Source: Marivivens aquimaris
GTDB taxonomy: Bacteria > Pseudomonadota > Alphaproteobacteria > Rhodobacterales > Rhodobacteraceae
Direction: 5' to 3'
NCBI RefSeq assembly: GCF_015220045.1
Contig: NZ_JADBGB010000005.1
Location: 1-64,000, forward strand
DNA: 64,000 nt
Below, one piece after another: positions 57,129 to 64,000 of the stretch. The translations under genes and the position numbers were made by a program. Each line of letters starts with the position of its first letter. Within the stretch, counting starts at the first letter, position 1. The notes below the pieces were generated by a model. The model saw only the letters and a program-made list of their open reading frames with translations, did not search any database and had not been told where the DNA came from.

Positions 57129-58143
57129 AGCATTCCTGCGCCTCAGCGACAAGGACCGACTGGATGCTCTTGGTGTCGCGGCCGATCGGCTCGGCCGACC
57201 AGCCCATCTCCTCGAGAAGGACGTCTGGGTGGTCTGGGCGATCCAGCAATTGTTTGGATCGCCCATCGGCACAAACCTCGTCTTCAAGGGCGGCACCTCG
57301 CTGTCGAAGGCCTACCAGGTCATTGACCGGTTTTCTGAGGATGTGGACCTGACCTTCGATATCCGGGCCCTGATCCCGGATCTACTCGAGGGCCGTGAAG
57401 ACGCCATGCCCGCCACATCCAGTGAAGAGCGGCGCTGGTCGAAACGTGTTCGAAAGGATTTGCCTGAATGGGTGGCCGGGACCATTCAGCCGATCCTGCA
57501 GCAGGCAATTGATCGGGAAGGGGTCGATGCCGGCCTTCGGATTGATGGCGACAAGCTGTTCATCGACTACCCGCACCTCGCCCAAGGCACTGGATACGTT
57601 TCTCCGAGCGTGATGCTGGAATTCGGCGCGCGTTCTACAGGAGAGCCCGCATCCCCACGCGATATCGTTTGCGATGCCGCGTCGGTGATCGAAGGCGTGG
57701 AGTTTCCCACTGCCCGCCCGCGCGTGATGCATGCGGAACGGACGTTCTGGGAAAAGGCGACAGCGATCCACGTCTTCTGTTTGCAAAACCGTATGCGAGG
57801 GGATCGCTTTTCTCGCCACTGGCATGATGTCGCCCGGTTGGACGATGCGGGCATCGCCGCTGCGGCCATCCAAGATCGCGCGCTTGCGACCGCTGTCGCC
57901 CGGCACAAGACGATGTTCTTTGCAGAGAAGGCGGCGGATGCCACGCGGATCGATTACGGCACCGCAACCTCTGGGCATCTACAACTGGTCCCAGGCGGCG
58001 ATGCTCTCAAGGCTCTCGCTGACGATTATGGCCGGATGGTCGAGGACGGCCTGCTTGCATCAACACCAGAGCCTTTTGGCGACTTGATGGACCGTTGCGC
58101 GGGCATCGCGCGCAAGGCCAATGCAGCGTTCAAGCCTGACTGA
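57121..58143 (+). CDS. AbiEii-type nucleotidyltransferase toxin
   Basis: A 340-residue protein of the AbiEii/AbiGii family. The nucleotidyltransferase core is visible: FKGGTSLSKAY (GGTS at 57-60) and FSEDVDL with D74 and D76. Later FWEKATAIHV and FSRHWHDVARL are family blocks. Such toxins modify tRNA or other RNAs by adding nucleotides, and the pair acts in phage abortive infection and plasmid maintenance. It is coupled to the antitoxin by an 8-base overlap. Confidence 0.9.
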   Translation: MAEAFLRLSDKDRLDALGVAADRLGRPAHLLEKDVWVVWAIQQLFGSPIGTNLVFKGGTSLSKAYQVIDRFSEDVDLTFDIRALIPDLLEGREDAMPATSSEERRWSKRVRKDLPEWVAGTIQPILQQAIDREGVDAGLRIDGDKLFIDYPHLAQGTGYVSPSVMLEFGARSTGEPASPRDIVCDAASVIEGVEFPTARPRVMHAERTFWEKATAIHVFCLQNRMRGDRFSRHWHDVARLDDAGIAAAAIQDRALATAVARHKTMFFAEKAADATRIDYGTATSGHLQLVPGGDALKALADDYGRMVEDGLLASTPEPFGDLMDRCAGIARKANAAFKPD

Positions 58144-58165
58144 CCATCTTTTCGGAAGATTCCCG

Positions 58166-58462
58166 CTACTTATTCCCGTCGATCCACTTCGACATGAGCC
58201 CCTTGTCGCGGAAGCATTCGTCTGGAACGGCGCGCCTTTTGATCCGGGCGAGTTTCTCAGCGAAGGCCACCTGCTTGGACGTGGGCAGCCAGTCCATGTC
58301 CCATACCGGTTTCAGCTGGGCCTGAGCCTCGATCCAGGCGCTCAAAGATCGCCGGTCTTGCTGAACCTCCCAGGGCAGGAGCGTCCGGTTGCGCAGGGCG
58401 AGCGACCGCGCATAGGCAATCTGCTTGGGCGTTACGGGCAGGGCGTGCTTGGTGCTTTCCAT
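58166..58462 (-). CDS. Small protein with two tandem helical repeats
   Basis: A 98-residue protein made of two related ~37-residue units: TPKQIAYARSLALRNRT..LSAWIEAQ and TSKQVAFAEKLARIKRR..MSKWIDGNK. This KQ-x-A-x-A...WI motif also occurs as a short appendix in plasmid helicases and topoisomerases, so a nucleic-acid-related role is plausible. It is transcribed opposite to its neighbours and lies between AbiEii and the large helicase. The start ATG 58462 has AGGGGG upstream. Confidence 0.7.
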   Translation of the reverse strand: MESTKHALPVTPKQIAYARSLALRNRTLLPWEVQQDRRSLSAWIEAQAQLKPVWDMDWLPTSKQVAFAEKLARIKRRAVPDECFRDKGLMSKWIDGNK

Positions 58463-58570
58463 GGTGGAACCCCCTTTCTGACTTGGCTCTGAACATAGAA
58501 CATAACAAGAACAAAATCAAGCCAAGCGTCGGGAACACCTTGGTGCGAGAGGGAGAGAGGGGCCGGGAAA

Positions 58571-58614
58571 GATCAGGTCCGAGGCTGCCCGAGAGAGGGT
58601 GTCCGGGCCTGATC
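58571..58614 (+). promoter_or_regulatory. Extended leader stem-loop upstream of the helicase gene
   Basis: An outer stem GATCAGG (58571-58577) / CCTGATC (58608-58614) encloses an inner GCCCG...CGGG pairing whose loop contains AGAGAGGG. A GGAG ribosome-binding site and the ATG follow. It shares the GAGAG loop element with the other leader hairpins. Confidence 0.4.
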
Positions 58615-58639
58615 CTGTCCTTCATTCCGGAGTTTCCCG

Positions 58640-61600
58640 ATGACCCATCTTGCCCCTGTTGCGCAGGCATCCTTGCCTGCGCCCATTGTTCGGTTGGCAA
58701 CAAATCCTGCCCCTGCGATCGTTGCTGTTGCCGAAGCGCTGCAGCCCGATCTGGCGCAAGGGCTTCAGATCGACGCGCTGCGCCTGCGCCTCGAAATGGA
58801 GCGCGCCTTTGGCGGCTCCGATGCGACCGGTGCCTGGGACTGGAAGCTCGCCTATGAGGCGGGCGAGGTGGCGCTGGTCCTCTTCCTGAGGAAATTCGGC
58901 CGTGCGCTGCTGACCCGGGCAGGTTCGCCCGTGGCGCTGTTGCCCATCCTCACCAAGGTGGCGGGTCTTTTGCCCACGCACACCCGGCGGTCGGAAGAGA
59001 TGGAGCGCTTTCAGCAATTCTCGACGCCGCTGCCAATGGGGCTCGCGGCTGTGGCGGCAGCACAGATCACGCCCCGTGATCTTGTCCTAGAGCCGTCTGC
59101 CGGGACCGGGCTTCTGGCGATCCTCGCCGAGATCGCCGGCGGCACTCTGGCTCTGAACGAGTTGGCGGACACCCGCACCGACCTTCTTCGCTTGCTGTTC
59201 CCGGGCCGACCGGTCACGGGGTTTGATGCCGCGCAGATCGATGATCATCTCGACGCCTCCTCAAGCCCGAGCGTCATCCTGATGAACCCGCCTTTCTCGA
59301 CTGTGGCCAATGTCGATGGTCGGTCGACCGAGGCGACGGCCCGACATCTGCGCTCAGCACTCGCGCGTCTGGCTCCCGGCGGACGGCTCGTGGCCATCAC
59401 CGGAGCCGGTTTCGCGCCGGATGCGCCTGCCTGGGCCGAGACCTTCGGCCGTCTGACCGAGACCGCCCTTCTCGTCTTCACCGGCGCGGTGTCGGGCGCG
59501 GCTTTTGCCAAACATGGGACCAGCTTCGAGACGCGGATTTCTGTCTTCGATAAATGCCGCGGCGGCGAGCCGGGCGGCATCACCGCAGGCCTGCGCCAAC
59601 CCACATCCCCGGACGTGGCACATCTGATGTCCCGGGTCACTGCCGAGGTTCCGCCGCGCCTCGAACTGGATCCAGCTCCTGCTGCGGGGCAGGGCCATTC
59701 TTCCCCCTTTCCGGGAAATTCTCACCTCACCACCCGCAAACCCGCCAGCCGATCGCACGCGACCTCTGCAGCCAATCCGGCGAAGCCTGACACGCCGATC
59801 GAGGCTGAGGAACTAAACTACGCAACTCGCGACGCCGCCGGGGACGAAGATGCGACACGGCTGTCCGACGCGATCTACGAGACCTTCCGTTTGCAGGCCA
59901 TCGACATCCCCGGTGCGGCGCCACACCCGACTAAGCTTGTGCAATCGGCGGCGATGGCCTCGGTCGCACCTCCGAAACCCACGTACCGCCCCAAGCTTCC
60001 GGCGGCCATCCTGCGCGACGGCCTGTTGTCCGACGCGCAGCTTGAGACTGTCATCTACGCGGGGGAGGCGCATGGCGCGCATCTCACTGGGTCTTGGACC
60101 GTCGATGAAACCGGAGACGTGGTCTCCGCTGCACCGGACGATGCCGCTGACGCCGTCCGCTTCCGCCGCGGCTTTTTCCTCGGCGATGGCACCGGGGCGG
60201 GCAAGGGCCGCCAGTCGGCCGGGATCCTGCTCGACAACTGGTGCCAAGGCCGCCGCAAGGCGCTCTGGATCTCGAAGAGCGACAAGCTTCTCGAGGATGC
60301 GCAGCGCGACTGGTCCGCACTCGGCCAGGAGCGGCTGCTTGTCACGCCCCTGTCGCGCTTCGCGCAATGCCGCGACATCCCGCTGACCGAGGGCATCCTC
60401 TTCACCACCTACGCAACGCTTCGCTCAGAAGAGCGGGGCGCCAAGAAATCCCGTGTCGACCAGATCGTCGATTGGCTCGGGGCGGATTTCGACGGGGTGA
60501 TCCTCTTCGACGAAAGCCATGCCATGGCAAATGCCGCCGGCGGCAAAGGCGAGCGCGGCGATACCATGGCCTCGCAGCAGGGCAGGGCGGGTCTGCGCCT
60601 GCAGCACAAGCTTCCGAATGCCCGCGTGGTCTATGTCTCGGCCACGGGCGCGACGACCGTCCACAACCTTGCCTATGCGCAACGCCTCGGCCTCTGGGGC
60701 GGAGAGGACTTTCCGTTCGCCACGCGCGGGGAGTTCGTCGAGGCCATCGAGGCGGGCGGCGTCGCCGCGATGGAGGTTCTTGCCCGCGACCTCCGGGCGC
60801 TCGGCCTCTACACGGCGCGGTCGCTTTCCTATGACGGTGTCGAATACGAGATGCTCGAACATGCGCTCAGCCCCGAGCAGCGCGGCATTTACGATGCCTA
60901 TGCCGGGGCCTTCGCCATCATTCACAACAACCTGACCGCGGCGTTGGAGGCTGCGAACATTTCCGGCGCGGCCGACGGGCCGAGCGGGTCGGGCACGCTG
61001 AACCGCCAGGCCAAGTCCGCCGCACGGTCAGCCTTCGAGAGCGCCAAACAGCGCTTCTTCGGCCATCTGTTGACCAGCATGAAAACCCCCACCCTCATTT
61101 CCAGCATCGAGGCTGATCTCGCGGCAGGCCATGCGGCGGTCATCCAGATTGTCTCGACAGGTGAGGCGCTGATGGAACGCCGCCTGTCGGAGATCCCGAC
61201 CGACGAATGGAATGATATCCGCTGTGACATCACTCCCAGGGAGTATGTCCTGGACTACCTCGCCCATTCTTTCCCGGTGCAGCTCTACGAGCCTTTCACC
61301 GACAGCGAGGGCAATCTCTCGTCCCGGCCCGTGACGCGAGACGGCCAACCGGTCGAATGCCGCGAAGCCGTCCGCCGTCGTGACGCGCTGATCGAGAAGC
61401 TGGCTTCGCTGCCAGCGGTGCCGGGGGCGCTCGACCAGATCATCCAGCGTTTCGGCACCGATCTCGTGGCTGAAGTCACGGGGCGTTCACGGCGCATCGT
61501 GCGCAAGGGTGAAGGGCATTCGGCACGGCTCGTCGTGGAGAACAGGGCCGGAGCTGCGAACCTCTCGGAGACCCAAGCCTTCATGGATGACGAAAAACGT

Positions 61601-63034
61601 ATCCTGATCTTCTCGGATGCCGGCGGCACCGGGCGCAGCTATCACGCCGATCTCGGGGCGAAGAACCAGCGCCTGCGGGTCCACTATCTCCTGGAACCGG
61701 GCTGGAAGGCAGATGCCGCGATCCAGGGGCTTGGCCGCACCAACCGCACCAATCAGGCTCAGCCGCCGCTGTTCCGACCGGTGGCCACCGATGTGAAGGC
61801 GGAGAAGCGGTTCCTCTCGACCATTGCGCGACGTCTCGACACGCTTGGCGCGATCACGCGCGGCCAGCGCCAGACCGGGGGGCAGGGGTTGTTCCGCCCC
61901 GAGGACAACCTCGAGTCCCCCTACGCCCGCGACGCCCTGCGCCAGCTTTACCGCCGCATCTATCGCGGCGATGTGGTGGGCTGCTCCCTTGGGGCCTTCG
62001 AGGATGCCACTGGCCTCAGCCTGACCGATGACAACGGGCTGAAGGACGACCTTCCCCCGATCACGACCTTCCTCAATCGCCTGCTGGCGCTGACGATCGA
62101 CATGCAGGCCGTGTTGTTCGCGGGTTTCGAGGAGCTGCTCGATCAGCGAATTGAGGGCGCCATCGCCGCCGGGGTCTATGATCTCGGGCTCGAGACACTC
62201 CGTGCCGAGAGCTTCCGGGTGACCGACGCACAGGTCATCTACACCCATCCGGGCTCCGGCGCCGAAACCCAGCTTCTCACCATCGCGGAAAAGCGCCGCA
62301 ACATGCCGACTTCCCTCGCGGATGCGCTCGACTGGCTGAATGACCCGAAGGCGCGGCTTCTGGTCAACAGCCGCTCGGGCCGGGCCGCCGTGCAGGTTCC
62401 CGCCACCAGTCACATGCTGGACGATGGGACCATCGAGCCGCGCCTGCGCCTGATCCGCCCGACCGAGGCCAGCACGGTTCCGGCCAAGGTCATGGAGGAC
62501 ACCCACTGGCTCGAGGCCGACCGCGCGGCCTTCACTGCGGCGTGGACTGCGGAACTGGCCGAGGTGCCGGAGTTCTCCGAAGCCACGCTGCACATCGTCG
62601 CAGGTCTGCTGCTGCCGATCTGGAAGCAGCTTCCCCAGGATGAAACCCGCGTCTACCGCCTGCAGACCGATGACGGGCAGCGCATCATCGGCCGCCGCGT
62701 CTCGCCTGCCTGGGTCGCGACCACGCTGGCCGCCGATGCGCCCAAGCTCTCGGCCGCGCAGATCCATGCCCTCGTTCTGGAGGGCAAGACCGTGGTGTGC
62801 CTGTCCGAAGGGATGGAATTGCACCGCTCGCGCGTCATGGGCGCGAACCGGATCGAACTCTCGGGCTTCTCGGAGGCCGCCAAGGACCGGCTCAAGGCCG
62901 ATGGCTTCTTCTCGGAGATTATTAGTTGGAAGCTTCGGCTGTTTTGCCCGACCGACGCCGATGGCGTCGCGATACTGGATCGTCTGCTTGCACGTTGTCC
63001 TGTCGCAAGGCTACATGATCGAGGAGGTTGTTGA
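58640..63034 (+). CDS. Strawberry notch-type protein: DNA methyltransferase-like domain fused to a DEAD/SNF2-type helicase
   Basis: A 1464-residue protein. Residues ~125-330 look like an N6-adenine methyltransferase: motif I LEPSAGTG (150-157) and catalytic NPPF (216-219). After a linker the helicase part begins: Walker A GDGTGAGKG near residue 515, an acidic DESH box near 623 and motif VI QGLGRTNRTNQ near residue 1035. A C-terminal strawberry-notch domain follows. Fusions of this type are common on large alphaproteobacterial plasmids and phages. A role in plasmid DNA modification or transfer is plausible but unproven. The Toprim gene follows after 3 bases. Confidence 0.88.
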   Translation: MTHLAPVAQASLPAPIVRLATNPAPAIVAVAEALQPDLAQGLQIDALRLRLEMERAFGGSDATGAWDWKLAYEAGEVALVLFLRKFGRALLTRAGSPVALLPILTKVAGLLPTHTRRSEEMERFQQFSTPLPMGLAAVAAAQITPRDLVLEPSAGTGLLAILAEIAGGTLALNELADTRTDLLRLLFPGRPVTGFDAAQIDDHLDASSSPSVILMNPPFSTVANVDGRSTEATARHLRSALARLAPGGRLVAITGAGFAPDAPAWAETFGRLTETALLVFTGAVSGAAFAKHGTSFETRISVFDKCRGGEPGGITAGLRQPTSPDVAHLMSRVTAEVPPRLELDPAPAAGQGHSSPFPGNSHLTTRKPASRSHATSAANPAKPDTPIEAEELNYATRDAAGDEDATRLSDAIYETFRLQAIDIPGAAPHPTKLVQSAAMASVAPPKPTYRPKLPAAILRDGLLSDAQLETVIYAGEAHGAHLTGSWTVDETGDVVSAAPDDAADAVRFRRGFFLGDGTGAGKGRQSAGILLDNWCQGRRKALWISKSDKLLEDAQRDWSALGQERLLVTPLSRFAQCRDIPLTEGILFTTYATLRSEERGAKKSRVDQIVDWLGADFDGVILFDESHAMANAAGGKGERGDTMASQQGRAGLRLQHKLPNARVVYVSATGATTVHNLAYAQRLGLWGGEDFPFATRGEFVEAIEAGGVAAMEVLARDLRALGLYTARSLSYDGVEYEMLEHALSPEQRGIYDAYAGAFAIIHNNLTAALEAANISGAADGPSGSGTLNRQAKSAARSAFESAKQRFFGHLLTSMKTPTLISSIEADLAAGHAAVIQIVSTGEALMERRLSEIPTDEWNDIRCDITPREYVLDYLAHSFPVQLYEPFTDSEGNLSSRPVTRDGQPVECREAVRRRDALIEKLASLPAVPGALDQIIQRFGTDLVAEVTGRSRRIVRKGEGHSARLVVENRAGAANLSETQAFMDDEKRILIFSDAGGTGRSYHADLGAKNQRLRVHYLLEPGWKADAAIQGLGRTNRTNQAQPPLFRPVATDVKAEKRFLSTIARRLDTLGAITRGQRQTGGQGLFRPEDNLESPYARDALRQLYRRIYRGDVVGCSLGAFEDATGLSLTDDNGLKDDLPPITTFLNRLLALTIDMQAVLFAGFEELLDQRIEGAIAAGVYDLGLETLRAESFRVTDAQVIYTHPGSGAETQLLTIAEKRRNMPTSLADALDWLNDPKARLLVNSRSGRAAVQVPATSHMLDDGTIEPRLRLIRPTEASTVPAKVMEDTHWLEADRAAFTAAWTAELAEVPEFSEATLHIVAGLLLPIWKQLPQDETRVYRLQTDDGQRIIGRRVSPAWVATTLAADAPKLSAAQIHALVLEGKTVVCLSEGMELHRSRVMGANRIELSGFSEAAKDRLKADGFFSEIISWKLRLFCPTDADGVAILDRLLARCPVARLHDRGGC

Positions 63035-63037
63035 CCC

Positions 63038-64000
63038 ATGTATTCCAAGACCGAAGACCTCGTGCGCGATCTGGCAGAAAATGCCGAAGGCGTCTGTCGT
63101 GCCTACCTTCCCGCCGGACGGCGGGAAGGATCCTACTGGATCGTCGGCGATCTGCAGAACAACCCCGGCCGGTCGCTCTTCGTGCGGCTGACCGGGCCTG
63201 CATCCGGGCCGGGCGCGGCCGGCAAGTTTACGGATGGGGCCACAGGCGAGCATGGCGATCTCCTGGACATCATCCGCGCCCGGACGGGGATCACGCGCTT
63301 CCCCGACCTTCTCGCCGAGGCCCGAGCGCATCTTGGCCGTCCGCAGCCGGTCGTCCCGGATAAGCAAGAGCCGAGGAAGGCCAAGGCGCCCGGTGGCACT
63401 CCTGCGGCAGCGGCGCGCTTGTTTGCTGCCTCGGTGCCGATCGCAGGCACGCTTGCTGAGACCTACCTCCGTTCCCGAGGCATCACTCAATTCGGGGCGA
63501 ACGGCGCCCTACGCTTCCACCCGAAGTGCTGGCATCGGGAAGAGGGGCAGACCCGGAGCAGCCCCAGACCGGCGATGATCGCGGCGGTTACCGATGGGGC
63601 AGGGGCCGTGCAGGGCGTGCATCGCACCTGGCTGGCGCCTGACGGACAGGGGAAGGCGGCAGTGAATCCAGAGCGTCGGGCTATGGGTCACCTCCTCGGC
63701 AATGCTGTCAGGCTGACCCCGCAGGATGACATCCTCGTCATCGGCGAAGGCATCGAGACCATCCTGTCCCTGTCCGAGGCAATCCCAGGTCTGCCCGTCT
63801 GGGCGGCGCTCTCTTCGGGTCACCTCGGGGCGGTCCTGCTGCCAGAGGGGCTGAAGCGCCTCTACATCGCGATCGACCGCGATCCGGCAGGGCAACGCGC
63901 GGCGGAGAGGTTGAGCGCCAGAGCCTCCGAGGTCGGGATTGGTTGCCATGTGCTGGAACCGCGGCTCGGGGATTTCAACGATGATCTTCGGGCGGACGGC
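63038..64000 (+). CDS. Toprim-domain protein (plasmid primase-like), 3' end outside the window
   Basis: 321 codons are visible and the frame is still open at the window end. The N-terminal region contains YWIVGDLQNNPGRSLFVRL and KFTDGATGEHGDLLDII, as in DUF7146-type plasmid proteins (degenerate primase N-terminus). The Toprim fold follows: ILVIGEGIETILSLSEA with the catalytic Glu, then LYIAIDRDPAGQRAAERL with the D-x-D pair. It is probably a primase-like partner of the helicase, which ends 3 bases upstream, so the two are in one operon. Confidence 0.87.
   Translation, partial: MYSKTEDLVRDLAENAEGVCRAYLPAGRREGSYWIVGDLQNNPGRSLFVRLTGPASGPGAAGKFTDGATGEHGDLLDIIRARTGITRFPDLLAEARAHLGRPQPVVPDKQEPRKAKAPGGTPAAAARLFAASVPIAGTLAETYLRSRGITQFGANGALRFHPKCWHREEGQTRSSPRPAMIAAVTDGAGAVQGVHRTWLAPDGQGKAAVNPERRAMGHLLGNAVRLTPQDDILVIGEGIETILSLSEAIPGLPVWAALSSGHLGAVLLPEGLKRLYIAIDRDPAGQRAAERLSARASEVGIGCHVLEPRLGDFNDDLRADG

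Noticed and set aside
61487..62824. 445-codon minus-strand open frame inside the helicase gene
   Set aside because: Shadow of the methyltransferase-helicase gene; no domains.
1..64000. CRISPR arrays, tRNA or rRNA genes
   Set aside because: No regularly spaced repeats and no tRNA cloverleaf or rRNA sequence were recognised by reading both strands.

Overview
The window looks like a large, low-copy plasmid or chromid from an alphaproteobacterium of the Rhodobacterales (Roseobacter/Paracoccus type). A complete repABC operon at 33.3-36.8 kb, with its antisense RNA and two parS-like palindromes, gives the replicon type. Most genes are GC-rich with alphaproteobacterial codon use. The right-hand block of small plasmid-backbone genes, single-strand DNA-binding protein, short RadC, AbiEi/AbiEii and a methyltransferase-helicase (strawberry notch type) is typical of large Rhodobacterales and Rhizobiales plasmids. 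Family names below rest on motifs read from the translations; no database search was possible.

Layout. 0-3.3 kb: two exported proteins of unknown function, a ParDE toxin-antitoxin pair and an HTH plasmid protein. 3.5-19.9 kb: a metal-homeostasis and envelope island. It holds two CDF exporters, a ZntA/PbrA-type ATPase, a ZIP transporter, two SCO proteins, DsbB/DsbA, PCu(A)C, two DUF411 proteins, an M23 peptidase, LspA, Lnt and two L,D-transpeptidases. A MerR-family regulator sits inside it. Four promoters with the MerR hallmark (19-bp -35/-10 spacer over a CTCTAG-N3-CTAGAG-like dyad) lie in front of four separate operons, so the island reads as one regulon. 19.9-30.8 kb: a mobile-element zone. 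An ISL3 element cuts a BNR-repeat gene, two inverted IS5-family remnants bracket a LysR plus double-ABM pair, and an intact IS21 element carries a perfect 8-bp target duplication. Between the elements sit an HpaB-family oxygenase, a TetR regulator and an isochorismatase.

30.8-39.2 kb: a DUF1612-type regulator with an apparently leaderless promoter, a serine resolvase, repABC and a large ParB-domain protein. 39.2-43.9 kb: small plasmid genes, a 481-aa protein of unknown family, a broken H-NS gene, SSB and an SRPBCC protein. 44-49.8 kb: a visibly A+T-rich, gene-poor stretch with a receiver-like protein, a membrane protein, two DNA-binding regulators, small zinc-ribbon/membrane proteins and an orphan terminator hairpin; it looks foreign. 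49.8-51.4 kb: a HigB toxin with an antitoxin fused to an ImmA/IrrE protease domain. 51.7-64 kb: DUF932, RadC, a run of conserved small plasmid genes, AbiEi/AbiEii, the methyltransferase-helicase and a Toprim protein that runs off the end.

How it fits together: repABC/parS, the ParB-like protein, the resolvase and at least three toxin-antitoxin systems (ParDE, HigBA, AbiE) maintain the replicon. The cargo is a periplasmic metal and redox island plus transposed catabolic-type genes. A recurring stem-loop just upstream of the ribosome-binding site of several backbone genes may tie their expression together.
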